A stretch of 64,000 bases of DNA from TMP-7 sp038212445 (lineage in GTDB: Bacteria > Acidobacteriota > Terriglobia > Bryobacterales > Bryobacteraceae): assembly GCA_038212445.1 (NCBI GenBank), contig JBBQUM010000021.1, positions 1 through 64,000 on the forward strand. Direction: 5' to 3'. The position numbers and the translations under genes are program-made. Numbering within the stretch: position 1 is the stretch's first letter; each line of letters starts with the position of its first letter. The notes beneath the pieces were generated by a model, which ran no database searches, was not told the origin of the DNA, and saw only the letters and a program-made list of their open reading frames with translations. This document shows, in pieces, positions 30,809 through 39,207 of the stretch.

Positions 30809-32070
30809 GCATTGAGTATGAACCTCTGCCTTCGCAGCAACGGTTCCACGGATCCACTGCTCGCTTCAAGGGATTTTCAGGACCAATCGGATCGGGTAAA
30901 AGCCAGGCTCTCTGTCAGGAAGCAATACGGCTGTCCTACTTGAATCCAGGGTTACTCGGCCTGATTGGCGCGCCCACCTTTCCTATGCTTCGCGATGCAA
31001 CCCAAACGGCGTTGATCGAGACGCTCGACGCGAGCGGGATCAACTACGAAGTGAACCGGGCGGAAAACTACCTGTTGATGAAGGATACCGGTTCGAAAAT
31101 CGTGTTCCGGGCGCTCGATAGCTTCGAGCGATTGAGAGGCACAAATCTGGCCTGGTTCGGCGTCGACGAATTGACTTACGTCCCGTCAGAGGCCTGGCTG
31201 CGATTAGAAGGACGTTTACGAGATCCCAGGGCGACCCGTCTATGCGGCTTCGGAGTGTGGACTCCGAAAGGGTTCGACTGGGTGTATGAGCGGTTCATCG
31301 CCAATCCCGTGGGGGGATATGAGGCGGTGGTGGCCAAACCGCTCGAGAACCGGCACCTTTTGGGCAAGGTGCCGGACTTCTACGACAGGCTGAAGAGCAG
31401 CTACGACGAAAGATTCTTTCAGCAGGAAGTTCTCGGCGAGTATGTGAATCTCAGCGCCGGGCGCGTGTATTACGCATTTGATCGTGCCAAACACCTGTGC
31501 GACGCCGCGGTGGACCGTTCGAGGCCCCTCCTTTGGGCGCTCGACTTCAACGTCAACCCGATGTGCTCGATCGTTGCCCAGAAGATCGGCGACCGGGTGG
31601 TGGTGCTGGATGAGATCGTGCTCAACCGCGCAAGCACCGACGATGCCTGCGTTGAATTTCAACGGCGATTCGGCAACCACGCGGCCGGCGTGGAGATATA
31701 CGGCGATGCCACCGGCGCACGAATGCAAACCGCTGGCAGTACGGACTACACGATCATCACCGAGTTCCTCCGTCGCAACGCGTATCAGAGCGTGTTCAAA
31801 GTGCCGCGCAGCAACCCAGCGGTGCGCGACCGCATCACCACCGTGAACTCGATGATGGAATCCGCGACCGGTCACATATGCCTGACCCTCAGTCGCAAGT
31901 GCAAGGAGTTGATTAAGGATTTCGAGCAGGTCAGCTATCAGGCCGATACCACCATGCTCGACAAAACCAGCGATCCGCGCCGGACGCACCTGTCCGACGC
32001 ACTCGGCTATCTGCTGTGGCAGGAGTTCCGCCGCCCGCAGATCGGCGAACAGCGGCAACGATTACTGTGA
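30772..32070 (+). CDS. Phage terminase large subunit (TerL)
   Basis: A 432-residue DNA-packaging motor. Walker A GPIGSGKS is at residues 37-44 and Walker B AWFGVDE ends at Glu133. The C-terminal RNase H-like nuclease shows its acidic residues in ALDFNVNP (D258), YGDATG (D312) and HLSDALGYLL (D409). All catalytic residues are present, so the protein should be active. This argues that the module still packages DNA or did so recently. It is followed by the portal gene after 24 bp. Confidence 0.93.
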   Translation: MGTEIRAGIRYVGIEYEPLPSQQRFHGSTARFKGFSGPIGSGKSQALCQEAIRLSYLNPGLLGLIGAPTFPMLRDATQTALIETLDASGINYEVNRAENYLLMKDTGSKIVFRALDSFERLRGTNLAWFGVDELTYVPSEAWLRLEGRLRDPRATRLCGFGVWTPKGFDWVYERFIANPVGGYEAVVAKPLENRHLLGKVPDFYDRLKSSYDERFFQQEVLGEYVNLSAGRVYYAFDRAKHLCDAAVDRSRPLLWALDFNVNPMCSIVAQKIGDRVVVLDEIVLNRASTDDACVEFQRRFGNHAAGVEIYGDATGARMQTAGSTDYTIITEFLRRNAYQSVFKVPRSNPAVRDRITTVNSMMESATGHICLTLSRKCKELIKDFEQVSYQADTTMLDKTSDPRRTHLSDALGYLLWQEFRRPQIGEQRQRLL

Positions 32071-32094
32071 TTCGAAAATGAAGGAGCAGAGTTC

Positions 32095-33471
32095 ATGATA
32101 GAGATCAATCGGGAGCACCCCGAACACAAGGTGAAGCGCGCGATGTGGCGGCGCTACCGGGATCTGTACGCGGGCGGCGAACAGATGAGCAACAACGCGG
32201 CGGAATATCTGCTGCCGCGTAGCAAAGAGCCATTGGAGATCTACAGCGAAAGGCTGCGCCAGGTCTTCTATCAGAACTACATCGGGTCCATCGTGGATTG
32301 GTACGCGGCAACGGTATTCCGCCGCGAACCGCTCCTGACCATCGACGGGCCCAACGTGACTGGCCGCGGGTTCTTCAACGAATTCATCGACGATTGCGAC
32401 CTGAAGGGCACGAACTTCGCCGACCTTCTGAAACGCCAGTTCGTCGAAGCGTTGATCGGCGGCGCCAGCTACCTGTTGGTGGATTTCCCCCGCACCGTAA
32501 AGCCGGCCGTAAACCGCGCCGAGGAGGATGCTCGGGGCGTATCACGCGCCTACCTCGTGCCGTACTCCGCTGAGGACATCATCAACTGGAGCCTTGATGA
32601 GCGGGGCATGTTCGAATGGGTGGTGTTACGTACCGAGTCTCTGCGCAAGGACAGCATCGAGGATGAGCAGTGGCGCAAAGAGACACGGTGGACCTACTAC
32701 GATAAAACCGATTTTCGCGTCTACCGGCAACTGCAGACCGACACCGGAGAAGCGCCCATCGAGTTGCTCGATACCGGCAGGCATGGTCTCGCCAGCCTCG
32801 GTCGCGTGCCCCTTTTCCGCATGGAAGTGCCCGAGGGCCTGTGGCTCTTGAACCGGGCTGGATCCATCCAGCTCGAGCACTTTAACAAATCAAATGCGCT
32901 GTCCTGGGCACTGTCGATGGGGCTGTTTGCAATGCCCGTGATCTATTCGGATCGACAGTGGAACCAGATGGTGGGCGAGTCTTACTTTATTCAACTCGGC
33001 CCCGATGATAAGTTTGGCTGGACCGAGCCGGAGGGACGCGTCTACGAGATCGCCGCCGCGAACCTTTCGCGATTGCAGGACGAGATTTACCGCGTCTGCT
33101 ATGTAACGCAGATGGGCTCGGACAGTTCGTCGAGCGCCAGGCAGTCCGGTTTGAGCAAGCTGCGGGATTTCTCGATCACCCAGGAAGTGCTTCGGGCGTA
33201 TGGCGATTCGGTGAAGGATATGGCCCGCCGAATTCTGCGGACCATCGAAACCGTTCGTAAAGACGAGCTCATCGTCGACGTATCGGGTATGGACGAGTTT
33301 GATATCGGCGATTTCGGTACTGAGTTGGAAAACGCCCAGGCTCTGTTGGGCCTCGGTATCCAATCAGCTACCCTCTCCACCCAGGTGAAGAAGAAGCTGG
33401 CGCTGAAATATCTGAGCGACGTGCGTCAGGACATCAAGGACCGGATCTCTTCCGAGATCGACGCGGCGTAG
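32095..33471 (+). CDS. Phage portal protein (DUF4055-type)
   Basis: A 458-residue protein in the expected place for the portal. It begins MIEINREHPEHKVKRAMWRRYRDLYAGG and continues with the portal-like sequence SIVDWYAATVFRREP, typical of DUF4055/portal proteins. A long helical region follows (IAAANLSRLQDEIYRVCYV, GLSKLRDFSITQEVLRAYGDSVKDMARRIL), resembling the clip and stem regions. The dodecameric portal forms the DNA entry channel of the capsid and docks TerL and the tail connector. The gene is intact. Confidence 0.85.
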   Translation: MIEINREHPEHKVKRAMWRRYRDLYAGGEQMSNNAAEYLLPRSKEPLEIYSERLRQVFYQNYIGSIVDWYAATVFRREPLLTIDGPNVTGRGFFNEFIDDCDLKGTNFADLLKRQFVEALIGGASYLLVDFPRTVKPAVNRAEEDARGVSRAYLVPYSAEDIINWSLDERGMFEWVVLRTESLRKDSIEDEQWRKETRWTYYDKTDFRVYRQLQTDTGEAPIELLDTGRHGLASLGRVPLFRMEVPEGLWLLNRAGSIQLEHFNKSNALSWALSMGLFAMPVIYSDRQWNQMVGESYFIQLGPDDKFGWTEPEGRVYEIAAANLSRLQDEIYRVCYVTQMGSDSSSSARQSGLSKLRDFSITQEVLRAYGDSVKDMARRILRTIETVRKDELIVDVSGMDEFDIGDFGTELENAQALLGLGIQSATLSTQVKKKLALKYLSDVRQDIKDRISSEIDAA

Positions 33472-33566
33472 CACAACACAACAACACAAAACACCGGCAA
33501 ATGCCCGGCGGCTGCAACCGGCCGTCCGGAGTCACGGGCTGGAGTGTGCGCAGAGTTTGGAGGCTT

Positions 33567-34124
33567 ATGGAACCAAGTGAAGTAGATATTCGATCGATTG
33601 TCCGCGACGCGATTCAAGAGTTCGTTCGAACTGAACAATCCAAGGCTGAGCCGGCGTATAAAGCCGAACTGGTCGAGGAGCGCAAGCGTCGCGAATCGCT
33701 CGAAGGCCGGCTGAATGAGCTAGTGGAGGAGAACAAGCGGAGCCGCGAAATCGCCGAGCTGGCTGAACGCAGTAGTACGATCCGCGCCGAACTTCAAAAA
33801 CTCGGCGTTGCCAAGATCGATCTGGCGTTCAAAGCCGTGAAAGACGACGTCCATCGCACTGACGACGGACGGCTCGTAGCCCGGACTGAATCCGGCGAGA
33901 TAAGCGCAAAAGAATACCTTGCGCATTTCGTCGCCGACAATCCCGAGCTTCTACCCGCGCGGATACCCGGCGGTTCAGGAGCCAGTGGAGTGCAGCGGAC
34001 TCCACAGCAGGGTGGCGGACACATCGACCTGGATAAGATCCGGCCCGGGATGAACCCCGAGGAACTCGACAAAATCCGTCAGGAAATCTCACGCGTCGCT
34101 AGTGAGGCGATGCGCGGACAGTAG
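33567..34124 (+). CDS. Phage capsid scaffolding protein
   Basis: A 185-residue protein started at ATG 33567 after TTTGGAGG. The N-terminal two thirds are charged and coiled-coil-like (ELVEERKRRESLEGRLNELVEENKR). A disordered Gly/Gln region (GGSGASGVQRTPQQGGGH) and a short C-terminal helix (EELDKIRQEISRVASEAM) follow. This is the usual shape of scaffolding proteins that drive coat assembly through their C-terminus. It lies directly before the coat protein. No prohead protease is present, consistent with a P22-like scaffold that exits rather than being cleaved. Confidence 0.75.
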   Translation: MEPSEVDIRSIVRDAIQEFVRTEQSKAEPAYKAELVEERKRRESLEGRLNELVEENKRSREIAELAERSSTIRAELQKLGVAKIDLAFKAVKDDVHRTDDGRLVARTESGEISAKEYLAHFVADNPELLPARIPGGSGASGVQRTPQQGGGHIDLDKIRPGMNPEELDKIRQEISRVASEAMRGQ

Positions 34125-34149
34125 CAACAAAGAGGAGAAAAGAAAACAG

Positions 34150-35061
34150 ATGCCAGCAATTACTTCTGCCAATGTGGCGAATGCGATCTGCAAACTGGTA
34201 GCCGTGGACGCGCTACCAGCCTTAATGGGGAACCTTGTCATGGGTAACCTCGTCAATCGCGATTATGAGCCGACTCTGGCCCAGGCGGGCGACACAGTCA
34301 ATGTGCCGATCCCTCCAACACTCGTCGCCAACAACCTCGCTGAGGGCGGTTCCGTACTGACCCAGAATCCGAGCCTGGGAAACGCGCAGATCATTCTCAA
34401 CACCCACGCTGAAGCGACCTTCCAGATTCCCGACGTCACCAAAGTTCTCGCGGTGCCCGACCTTCTCAGGCTCTACATGCAGCCGGCGGTGGTAGCACTC
34501 GCCGAGCGCATCGAGAGTGACCTTCTGAACCTCTATTCGCAGTTCAACTCCAACGCGGTGGTGGGCGGCCCCGCAGTGCCGGTAACCGAAGCTTTGGTGG
34601 ACCTGGCCGAAACCGAGTTGTTCCAGGCGAAAGTCCCCGGCAGCGATTCAAAGTATCTGGTGGTCAGCGGCGACGTCTACTCGCAACTGCGCCAGATTCC
34701 CCGCTTCAGCGAGTATCGAACGGCGGGTGAAGCGGGGCTCCGCGCGCTCGTGGACGGCACGGTCGGCAAGATGAAGGATTTCTACATCTTCAGATCGCAG
34801 TTCGTCCCCAAGACCGGCAGCGCTCCCAGCACTACCCATAACCTGGCGTTTGCCCGCAACGCGATCGGCTTGGTCGTGCGCCGCTTGCCCCAACCGCTGC
34901 CCGGCACCGGCGCCATCGCCGAGTACGCCGAACTCGGCAATTTCGGCATGCGTGTCACGATGAGCTACCAGCCGAATACGCTGGCTCAACAGTTCACCGT
35001 CGACGTCCTCTACGGCTGTGGCGTTCTTCGCAACGGCTTCGGCGTTCAGGTCTCGTCTTAG
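34150..35061 (+). CDS. Phage major coat protein, P22-coat-like HK97 fold
   Basis: A 303-residue protein started at MPAITSANV after AGAGGAGA. The N-terminal region ALMGNLVMGNLVNRDYEPTL followed by AGDTVNVPIPP is characteristic of the P22 coat-protein family; the later EATFQIPDVTKVLAVPDLL and MQPAVVALAERIESDLL resemble the spine helix of HK97-fold proteins. It lacks a cleavable N-terminal delta domain. It would self-assemble with the scaffold into an icosahedral head. A strong terminator hairpin follows its stop. Confidence 0.85.
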   Translation: MPAITSANVANAICKLVAVDALPALMGNLVMGNLVNRDYEPTLAQAGDTVNVPIPPTLVANNLAEGGSVLTQNPSLGNAQIILNTHAEATFQIPDVTKVLAVPDLLRLYMQPAVVALAERIESDLLNLYSQFNSNAVVGGPAVPVTEALVDLAETELFQAKVPGSDSKYLVVSGDVYSQLRQIPRFSEYRTAGEAGLRALVDGTVGKMKDFYIFRSQFVPKTGSAPSTTHNLAFARNAIGLVVRRLPQPLPGTGAIAEYAELGNFGMRVTMSYQPNTLAQQFTVDVLYGCGVLRNGFGVQVSS

Positions 35062-35086
35062 TCAGACCAACAACAAACAGTGCATC

Positions 35087-35124
35087 GCAAAGCCCGGCTC
35101 GAAAGAGCTGGGCTTTGCTTTTTT
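35087..35124 (+). terminator. Intrinsic terminator after the coat gene
   Basis: A 14-bp stem (GCAAAGCCCGGCTC with GAGCTGGGCTTTGC, one G-U pair) and a GAAA loop are followed by six T residues. The next Shine-Dalgarno (GGAAAGGA) begins at the end of the T run. It would set a high coat-to-tail ratio, or act as a regulated attenuator, because the tail genes lie downstream with no clear separate promoter. Confidence 0.92.
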
Positions 35125-35139
35125 GGAAAGGACGAAGAG

Positions 35140-35466
35140 ATGGATTTACGTGCTTTTTATCAACGGATTCGCGAGATTGAGGAAACCATCGGCGAGCCGT
35201 TTGCCGTCGTCGTGAGCGAAGCCACTCCCGACGGCGGCCGCGCAGGCATCGTCAGCGAGGTCGCACGCTTTACCGCCGCTCGGCTTGTAACCGAACTGCG
35301 CGCCCGGCTTGCCAAGCCGGCTGAGGCGGAGGATCACCGGCTCTCCCTGAAGACTGTTGCTCAGCAAGCCGCCCAGGAGCAGACGGCCAACCGTGTGCAA
35401 CTCACCGTGATCCCTGAACTCGAACTTAGGCAGTTGCGGGAGCGCATTCTTCCGCCGAAGGGATAA
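35140..35466 (+). CDS. Phage head-region protein of unknown function
   Basis: A 108-residue protein started at MDLRAFYQ after GGAAAGGA. It is alpha/beta in appearance (IREIEETIGEPFAVVVSEATPDGG, VARFTAARLVTELRARLAK). No family is recognised. By position, between the coat protein and the connector genes, it could be a head-decoration or head-completion protein, but nothing in the sequence proves it. Confidence 0.65.
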   Translation: MDLRAFYQRIREIEETIGEPFAVVVSEATPDGGRAGIVSEVARFTAARLVTELRARLAKPAEAEDHRLSLKTVAQQAAQEQTANRVQLTVIPELELRQLRERILPPKG

Positions 35467-35473
35467 GGCAATC

Positions 35474-36223
35474 ATGGCGTTACTTAGAGACGGACTGCCC
35501 GCCGATATCGAGGTCCTTCGCATCTTTGAGAGCGGGATCCTCGAGGTCGCGGAAACGGAAGCAATCGACCTCGACGCAAAGTTGTCCCTTGCCGGCGAGG
35601 AAACCGCGGATGCCATCTTCAGATTCCTGCTGTTTTCAGGAACGCGGGAAGTGCAGCAACAGAGACGAGACCGTGGAGTGAACGACGTCGTCGTAACGCC
35701 TGCTCTCCGCCGGTGGCATGCCTTGAAGACGCTCGAACACGTCTATCAGGACGCGTACGGCCATCAGCTCAACGAACGCTATTCGCAAAAGCTGAAGGAG
35801 TACCAGGCGGCAGTACGTGCAATGGAGAACACGTTCTTCGCACGCGGAGTCGGAGTCGTGCTCCGGCCAGTACCGAGACCTGACACTCCAAAGGTGTTGG
35901 CGCCGGGGGCAGATCCTCAGGCGGTCTACCTGGCGGCATCCTGGACCGGCGCCGCAGGCGAAGAAGGAGCGGCGTCCACTCCACTGTTGGCCAACCTGGG
36001 AGCCGGCGGCACGGTTGCCGGCCCTGCATTCGGCTGGAACGGCGGCTGGAACCTCTACGCGGGCGCAACTCCCGGCAACCTCACTCTCCAGAATGAGCAG
36101 CCGCTCCCATGCGAGGTGTCGTGGACGTTGTCAGGCGACTTGAACACACAGGGACAACCCAGCTCTGGCGGACAGGCGCCGGACTATTTTGTCGTCAATT
36201 ACAACGAACTGAGGCGAGGTTAA
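35474..36223 (+). CDS. Phage connector-region protein of unknown function
   Basis: A 249-residue protein. The N-terminal half is helical (AETEAIDLDAKLSLAGEETADAIF, ALRRWHALKTLEHVYQDAYG), and the C-terminal part from about residue 135 is beta-rich with Gly/Asn/Trp (GWNGGWNLYAG, EVSWTLSGDL). This might be a head-tail adaptor with an added beta domain. No family is recognised. Its stop lies 4 bp before the next gene. Confidence 0.65.
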   Translation: MALLRDGLPADIEVLRIFESGILEVAETEAIDLDAKLSLAGEETADAIFRFLLFSGTREVQQQRRDRGVNDVVVTPALRRWHALKTLEHVYQDAYGHQLNERYSQKLKEYQAAVRAMENTFFARGVGVVLRPVPRPDTPKVLAPGADPQAVYLAASWTGAAGEEGAASTPLLANLGAGGTVAGPAFGWNGGWNLYAGATPGNLTLQNEQPLPCEVSWTLSGDLNTQGQPSSGGQAPDYFVVNYNELRRG

Positions 36224-36227
36224 GACG

Positions 36228-36728
36228 ATGGCGAGAACAACCAGTCTAGTTGCCGCACGAATCGTCGAGATCATGCGGTCTCAATCCAACGGTCTGAATA
36301 GCGCGCTGGCGGCGATCACCGAGAGCGACGGAATCGCACCCTTCGCGCTTACCGGACAACATCTGCGCCTGCACAACATCGCCCCCGAACTCTCTGACCA
36401 GAGCGTCGCGGCAAAATACCCGGTCGTGCACATTTACTGCGAGAAGCTCTCGAACCTGATGCGTGAAAAGTTCAGAACCTTCTCGGGCAAGGCCCGAATG
36501 GTGGTCGAGGCACGGGTGTCGCAGGACCGCCTCGAAAACCTCGAGCAACGAACCGAACTGATGGTCAGCGCCATCACCAGCGTGCTCGATGCGAGCCGCG
36601 GCGATTGGGGAAGCGGAATGTTGTTCAACGGCGGGTACGAGGTACTGTACGGCCCCGTAAAACGCGGCGGCCGCAATTTTCTACAGCTGACCCGGGTCGT
36701 ATTTGACGTGGACATCAGCGCGAACTGA
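36228..36728 (+). CDS. Tail terminator or connector candidate
   Basis: A 166-residue alpha/beta protein placed between the connector-region gene and the tail tube gene, where siphovirus tail-terminator proteins normally lie. The segments YPVVHIYCEKLSNLM, KARMVVEARVSQDRLE and RNFLQLTRVVFDVDI are consistent with a small mixed fold. The call rests on position and size; no diagnostic motif is seen. Confidence 0.5.
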   Translation: MARTTSLVAARIVEIMRSQSNGLNSALAAITESDGIAPFALTGQHLRLHNIAPELSDQSVAAKYPVVHIYCEKLSNLMREKFRTFSGKARMVVEARVSQDRLENLEQRTELMVSAITSVLDASRGDWGSGMLFNGGYEVLYGPVKRGGRNFLQLTRVVFDVDISAN

Positions 36729-36745
36729 GGGAAAGGAACGAGAGA

Positions 36746-37915
36746 ATGTCGAGCTATATTTCATCGAGCAACAACCGGTTCTATGTTGCCCCGGAGGCGG
36801 GCTACGGACAAGCAGCGGCGATCGCCGGCAAGCACCGGATTCCCGCGGTCAAGCTGAAGGCGCGGCAGGAAGCGGAAAAGGTGAACCGCCGCGACAAAAC
36901 CGGAAGTCGGACCTGGGCAGGAATGCCGCCAGGGCTCCGAAAACGAACCACCTTCGGCCTCACCAGCTACATGACCGCCTGGAGCGACGATTCGCAACAG
37001 CCGTCGCATGGTCCTCTGATCTCGTCGGCGATGGGCGCAACAGCCCAAATATTTAGTGGCGGCACCATCGCCGGTGAAAACGGAACACTGATCAATTTCA
37101 CACAACCGCACGGATTGGCGGTTGGACAAGCTGTTGCCATCGACGGCGAGCTGCGCTTCGTCACCAACGTCCAGGATCCAGCCTCGGTGCGCGTCAATGC
37201 GCCCTTTACGTTAAATGTCACCGCAGGCTCCCTAGCCAGCCCCACCGCCACTTACCGGTTGGCGACTGACCTGCCTAGCGCCTCGATTTTCGATTATTGG
37301 AGTCCCGACAGTGCCGTGCATCGCATCATCGCCGGTAGCGCTGTCGATCAATTCACCCTCACAGTAAACGGAGACTTCCATCAGTTCGAATTCTCCGGTG
37401 TCGCGGCCGACCTGGTCGACAGCGCCAGTTTCGAGACGGGTCAGGCGGGCCTTGAACAGTTCCCGGAAGAACCCGCCAGCGTCGGGTTCGATTACACCAT
37501 CGTCCCCGGCAATCTCGGACAGGCATGGCTCGGCAGTTCCCCCGACCAGTTCTTCACTCTCACCACCGCGAAGATCCGTCTGTTGAACAACGTTGACTTG
37601 CGCGCGCGGGAATTCGGCTCGGAAACTCCGAGATGCATTCTGGCCGGTGTTCGCCAGGTGACGGCTGACGTGAGTCTGTTCGCCAATGACGATGATCAGA
37701 CCAAGGCTCTCTATCAGGCCGCTCGTCAGAAATCGCCAATCAGCATGATGCTGCAACTCGGCCATCAGTCAAAGCAGCTATTCGGCGTCTATCTCCGTAG
37801 CGTAGTTCCCGAGGTCCCCGAGTTTGATGACTCGGAATCGCGCCTCCAGTGGAACTTTCAAGCCAACCGTGCACAAGGGACCACTGATGACGAGATTATT
37901 GTCGCTTTCGCCTGA
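36746..37915 (+). CDS. Major tail tube protein
   Basis: A 389-residue beta-rich protein beginning SSYISSSNNRFYVAPEAGYGQ. The arrangement of tube-like strands with an inserted region (about 95-160, GTIAGENGTLINFTQPHGLAVG) and C-terminal ADVSLFANDDDQTKALYQAA is that of siphovirus tail tube proteins. Immediately downstream is the frameshifted tail chaperone, which supports the assignment. The chaperone start overlaps its 3' end by 29 bp. Confidence 0.75.
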   Translation: MSSYISSSNNRFYVAPEAGYGQAAAIAGKHRIPAVKLKARQEAEKVNRRDKTGSRTWAGMPPGLRKRTTFGLTSYMTAWSDDSQQPSHGPLISSAMGATAQIFSGGTIAGENGTLINFTQPHGLAVGQAVAIDGELRFVTNVQDPASVRVNAPFTLNVTAGSLASPTATYRLATDLPSASIFDYWSPDSAVHRIIAGSAVDQFTLTVNGDFHQFEFSGVAADLVDSASFETGQAGLEQFPEEPASVGFDYTIVPGNLGQAWLGSSPDQFFTLTTAKIRLLNNVDLRAREFGSETPRCILAGVRQVTADVSLFANDDDQTKALYQAARQKSPISMMLQLGHQSKQLFGVYLRSVVPEVPEFDDSESRLQWNFQANRAQGTTDDEIIVAFA

Positions 37916-38285
37916 GTGCCGGAAGTACGAAAGCACGGTCGCCTTTGACTCGATCGCGCTGCCGGGAACTCGCATCACGGTGCGGCGCATGTCCTTAGGC
38001 CGGCGAATTGAGTTTTCGAGAGCCGTCCGCGAACTGGCCGGCCGGCTCGAGTTCCACCAGTCCGGCGAAACCACCAGTGACCGGCTTGCCGCCGCGGAAG
38101 CCGCCGCCGAAATCGACGTGGCTTACCTCAGATGGGGGGTCGCTGCGATCGATGGCTTGTTCATCGACGGCCGCCCCGCAGGCGTCACCAGCCTGATCGA
38201 GGCCGCCCCTGAAGTTCTGGTGCGCGAGATCGTCGACCGCATCAAGGCCGAGTGCGGCCTCTCGCATAACGAAACAAAAAACTGA
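37887..38285 (+). CDS. Tail assembly chaperone, short form
   Basis: A 132-residue protein (MTRLLSLSPECRKYES...ECGLSHNETKN), mostly helical after residue 40. It lies between the tail tube and the tape measure candidate, the standard place of the lambda gpG-like chaperone. It ends in TGA directly after the slippery sequence A-AAA-AAC, which is where a -1 frameshift would add the downstream frame. The upstream in-frame ATG at 37824 is inside the tube gene and is not needed. Confidence 0.75.
   Translation: MTRLLSLSPECRKYESTVAFDSIALPGTRITVRRMSLGRRIEFSRAVRELAGRLEFHQSGETTSDRLAAAEAAAEIDVAYLRWGVAAIDGLFIDGRPAGVTSLIEAAPEVLVREIVDRIKAECGLSHNETKN
38276..38282 (+). promoter_or_regulatory. Programmed -1 frameshift heptamer A-AAA-AAC
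   Basis: In the zero frame the codons are ACA AAA AAC TGA, so the heptamer has exactly the X-XXY-YYZ phase. After slipping back one base the ribosome avoids TGA at 38283-38285 and reads 109 sense codons. Frameshifting at this place is a conserved feature of siphovirus tail chaperones. Confidence 0.85.
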
Positions 38286-38611
38286 TCGTCGCCTTTCATT
38301 TCCATTTCGCCAACCAGGCCGCGTGGAAGTGCGACGAATGCCGAAAGCACGGGCTTGAGATCCAGCGGCGCTGTGGCTATCTGCCGCTTCCCCGGATCGA
38401 AAAAGCAAGGCCGGTCTTTGCCCGCCGCGCGGCGCTCGCGTTTGAGTGCCCTAAGTCGGCGGTGAGCGCAAATAGCGCGGCTTGGTTGGATGAGTTTTTC
38501 GCTTGGAAGATAAGCGGCGGCACTGGCTTGCTGGTTCTACCGGCCAGAACCGCCGACGCCTTTCTGATTCTTGAACGGGAATGGAGATCGGAGTTACAGC
38601 ATGACCAATAA
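38282..38611 (+). CDS. Tail assembly chaperone, -1 frameshift extension (gpGT-like)
   Basis: This reading frame has no start codon of its own near its 5' end, but it is open for 109 codons from the slip site to TAA 38609-38611. The product (LIVAFHFHFANQAAWKCDECR, QRRCGYLPLPRIEKARPVF, WLDEFFAWKISGGTGLLVLP) has a normal protein composition and a cysteine motif C-x2-C with a later Cys. Fused to the short form it gives 241 residues. It fills an otherwise unexplained gap of about 285 bp and overlaps the next start by 11 bp. Confidence 0.8.
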   Translation: MIVAFHFHFANQAAWKCDECRKHGLEIQRRCGYLPLPRIEKARPVFARRAALAFECPKSAVSANSAAWLDEFFAWKISGGTGLLVLPARTADAFLILEREWRSELQHDQ

Positions 38612-39206
38612 TCCCCTATACGATTTGATCCGGAGCGTCACGGCGGCACCGTCGAGCGACTCCAGTCCGGCTGGAGGCGTCACCGGCTTACTCGCTGAGG
38701 CCCTAACCGGCAATACTTCGCAATTGGATCAACTGCGCAGCCTGTTTCAGGCCCAGATCGAAGCAACCAATGCGAACACCCAGAAGCTCTCTACCAGTCC
38801 TGCGGCCACCTCCGGCGTCGGAGGGTCTACCGCTGGCGAGGTCGCTCAGAGCGTCGCGGGTATTGTCACCGGCGGCTTCGCCTTCAACCCCATCGTCGCA
38901 GGACTGCTGAAGTTGTTCGGCGGCGGCGGGGACACTGCGGAGACTGCACCAGTCGAGAAGTTTGCCTTGCCTGACGCTGTGTCGCTCAGTGCGGGATATA
39001 GCGCTGCAATGCCTGGGCTCTCACCCGCCGACTACGGCTCCAGCGGTCTGCCGCGCGTCACTCAGGCCGGCACGCAAACCATAAATGTCCATGTGAACGC
39101 CATGGATTCGAAGTCATTCCTCGATCGCAGCGAAGACATTGCCGGCGCTGTTAGAAAGGCAATGCTCGAATCCAGCTCACTAAATGATGTGATCACGGAG
39201 TTATGA
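38601..39206 (+). CDS. Very short tape measure protein
   Basis: A 201-residue protein started at MTNNPLYDL. The Ser/Ala/Gly-rich N-terminal part and a hydrophobic helix region (GEVAQSVAGIVTGGFAFNPIVAG) are followed by a C-terminus (INVHVNAMDSKSFLDRSEDI then AGAVRKAMLESSSLNDVI) that matches the C-terminal pattern of tape measure proteins. Position after the frameshifted chaperone and before distal tail genes agrees. Tape measure length sets tail length, so the tail would be very short. An internal deletion from a longer ancestor is possible. Confidence 0.7.
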   Translation: MTNNPLYDLIRSVTAAPSSDSSPAGGVTGLLAEALTGNTSQLDQLRSLFQAQIEATNANTQKLSTSPAATSGVGGSTAGEVAQSVAGIVTGGFAFNPIVAGLLKLFGGGGDTAETAPVEKFALPDAVSLSAGYSAAMPGLSPADYGSSGLPRVTQAGTQTINVHVNAMDSKSFLDRSEDIAGAVRKAMLESSSLNDVITEL

Positions 39207-39207
39207 C

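Noticed and set aside
33472..33566. Possible terminator hairpin between portal and scaffold genes
   Set aside because: Several GC-rich self-complementary pieces exist, but none forms a clean stem with a U-tract.
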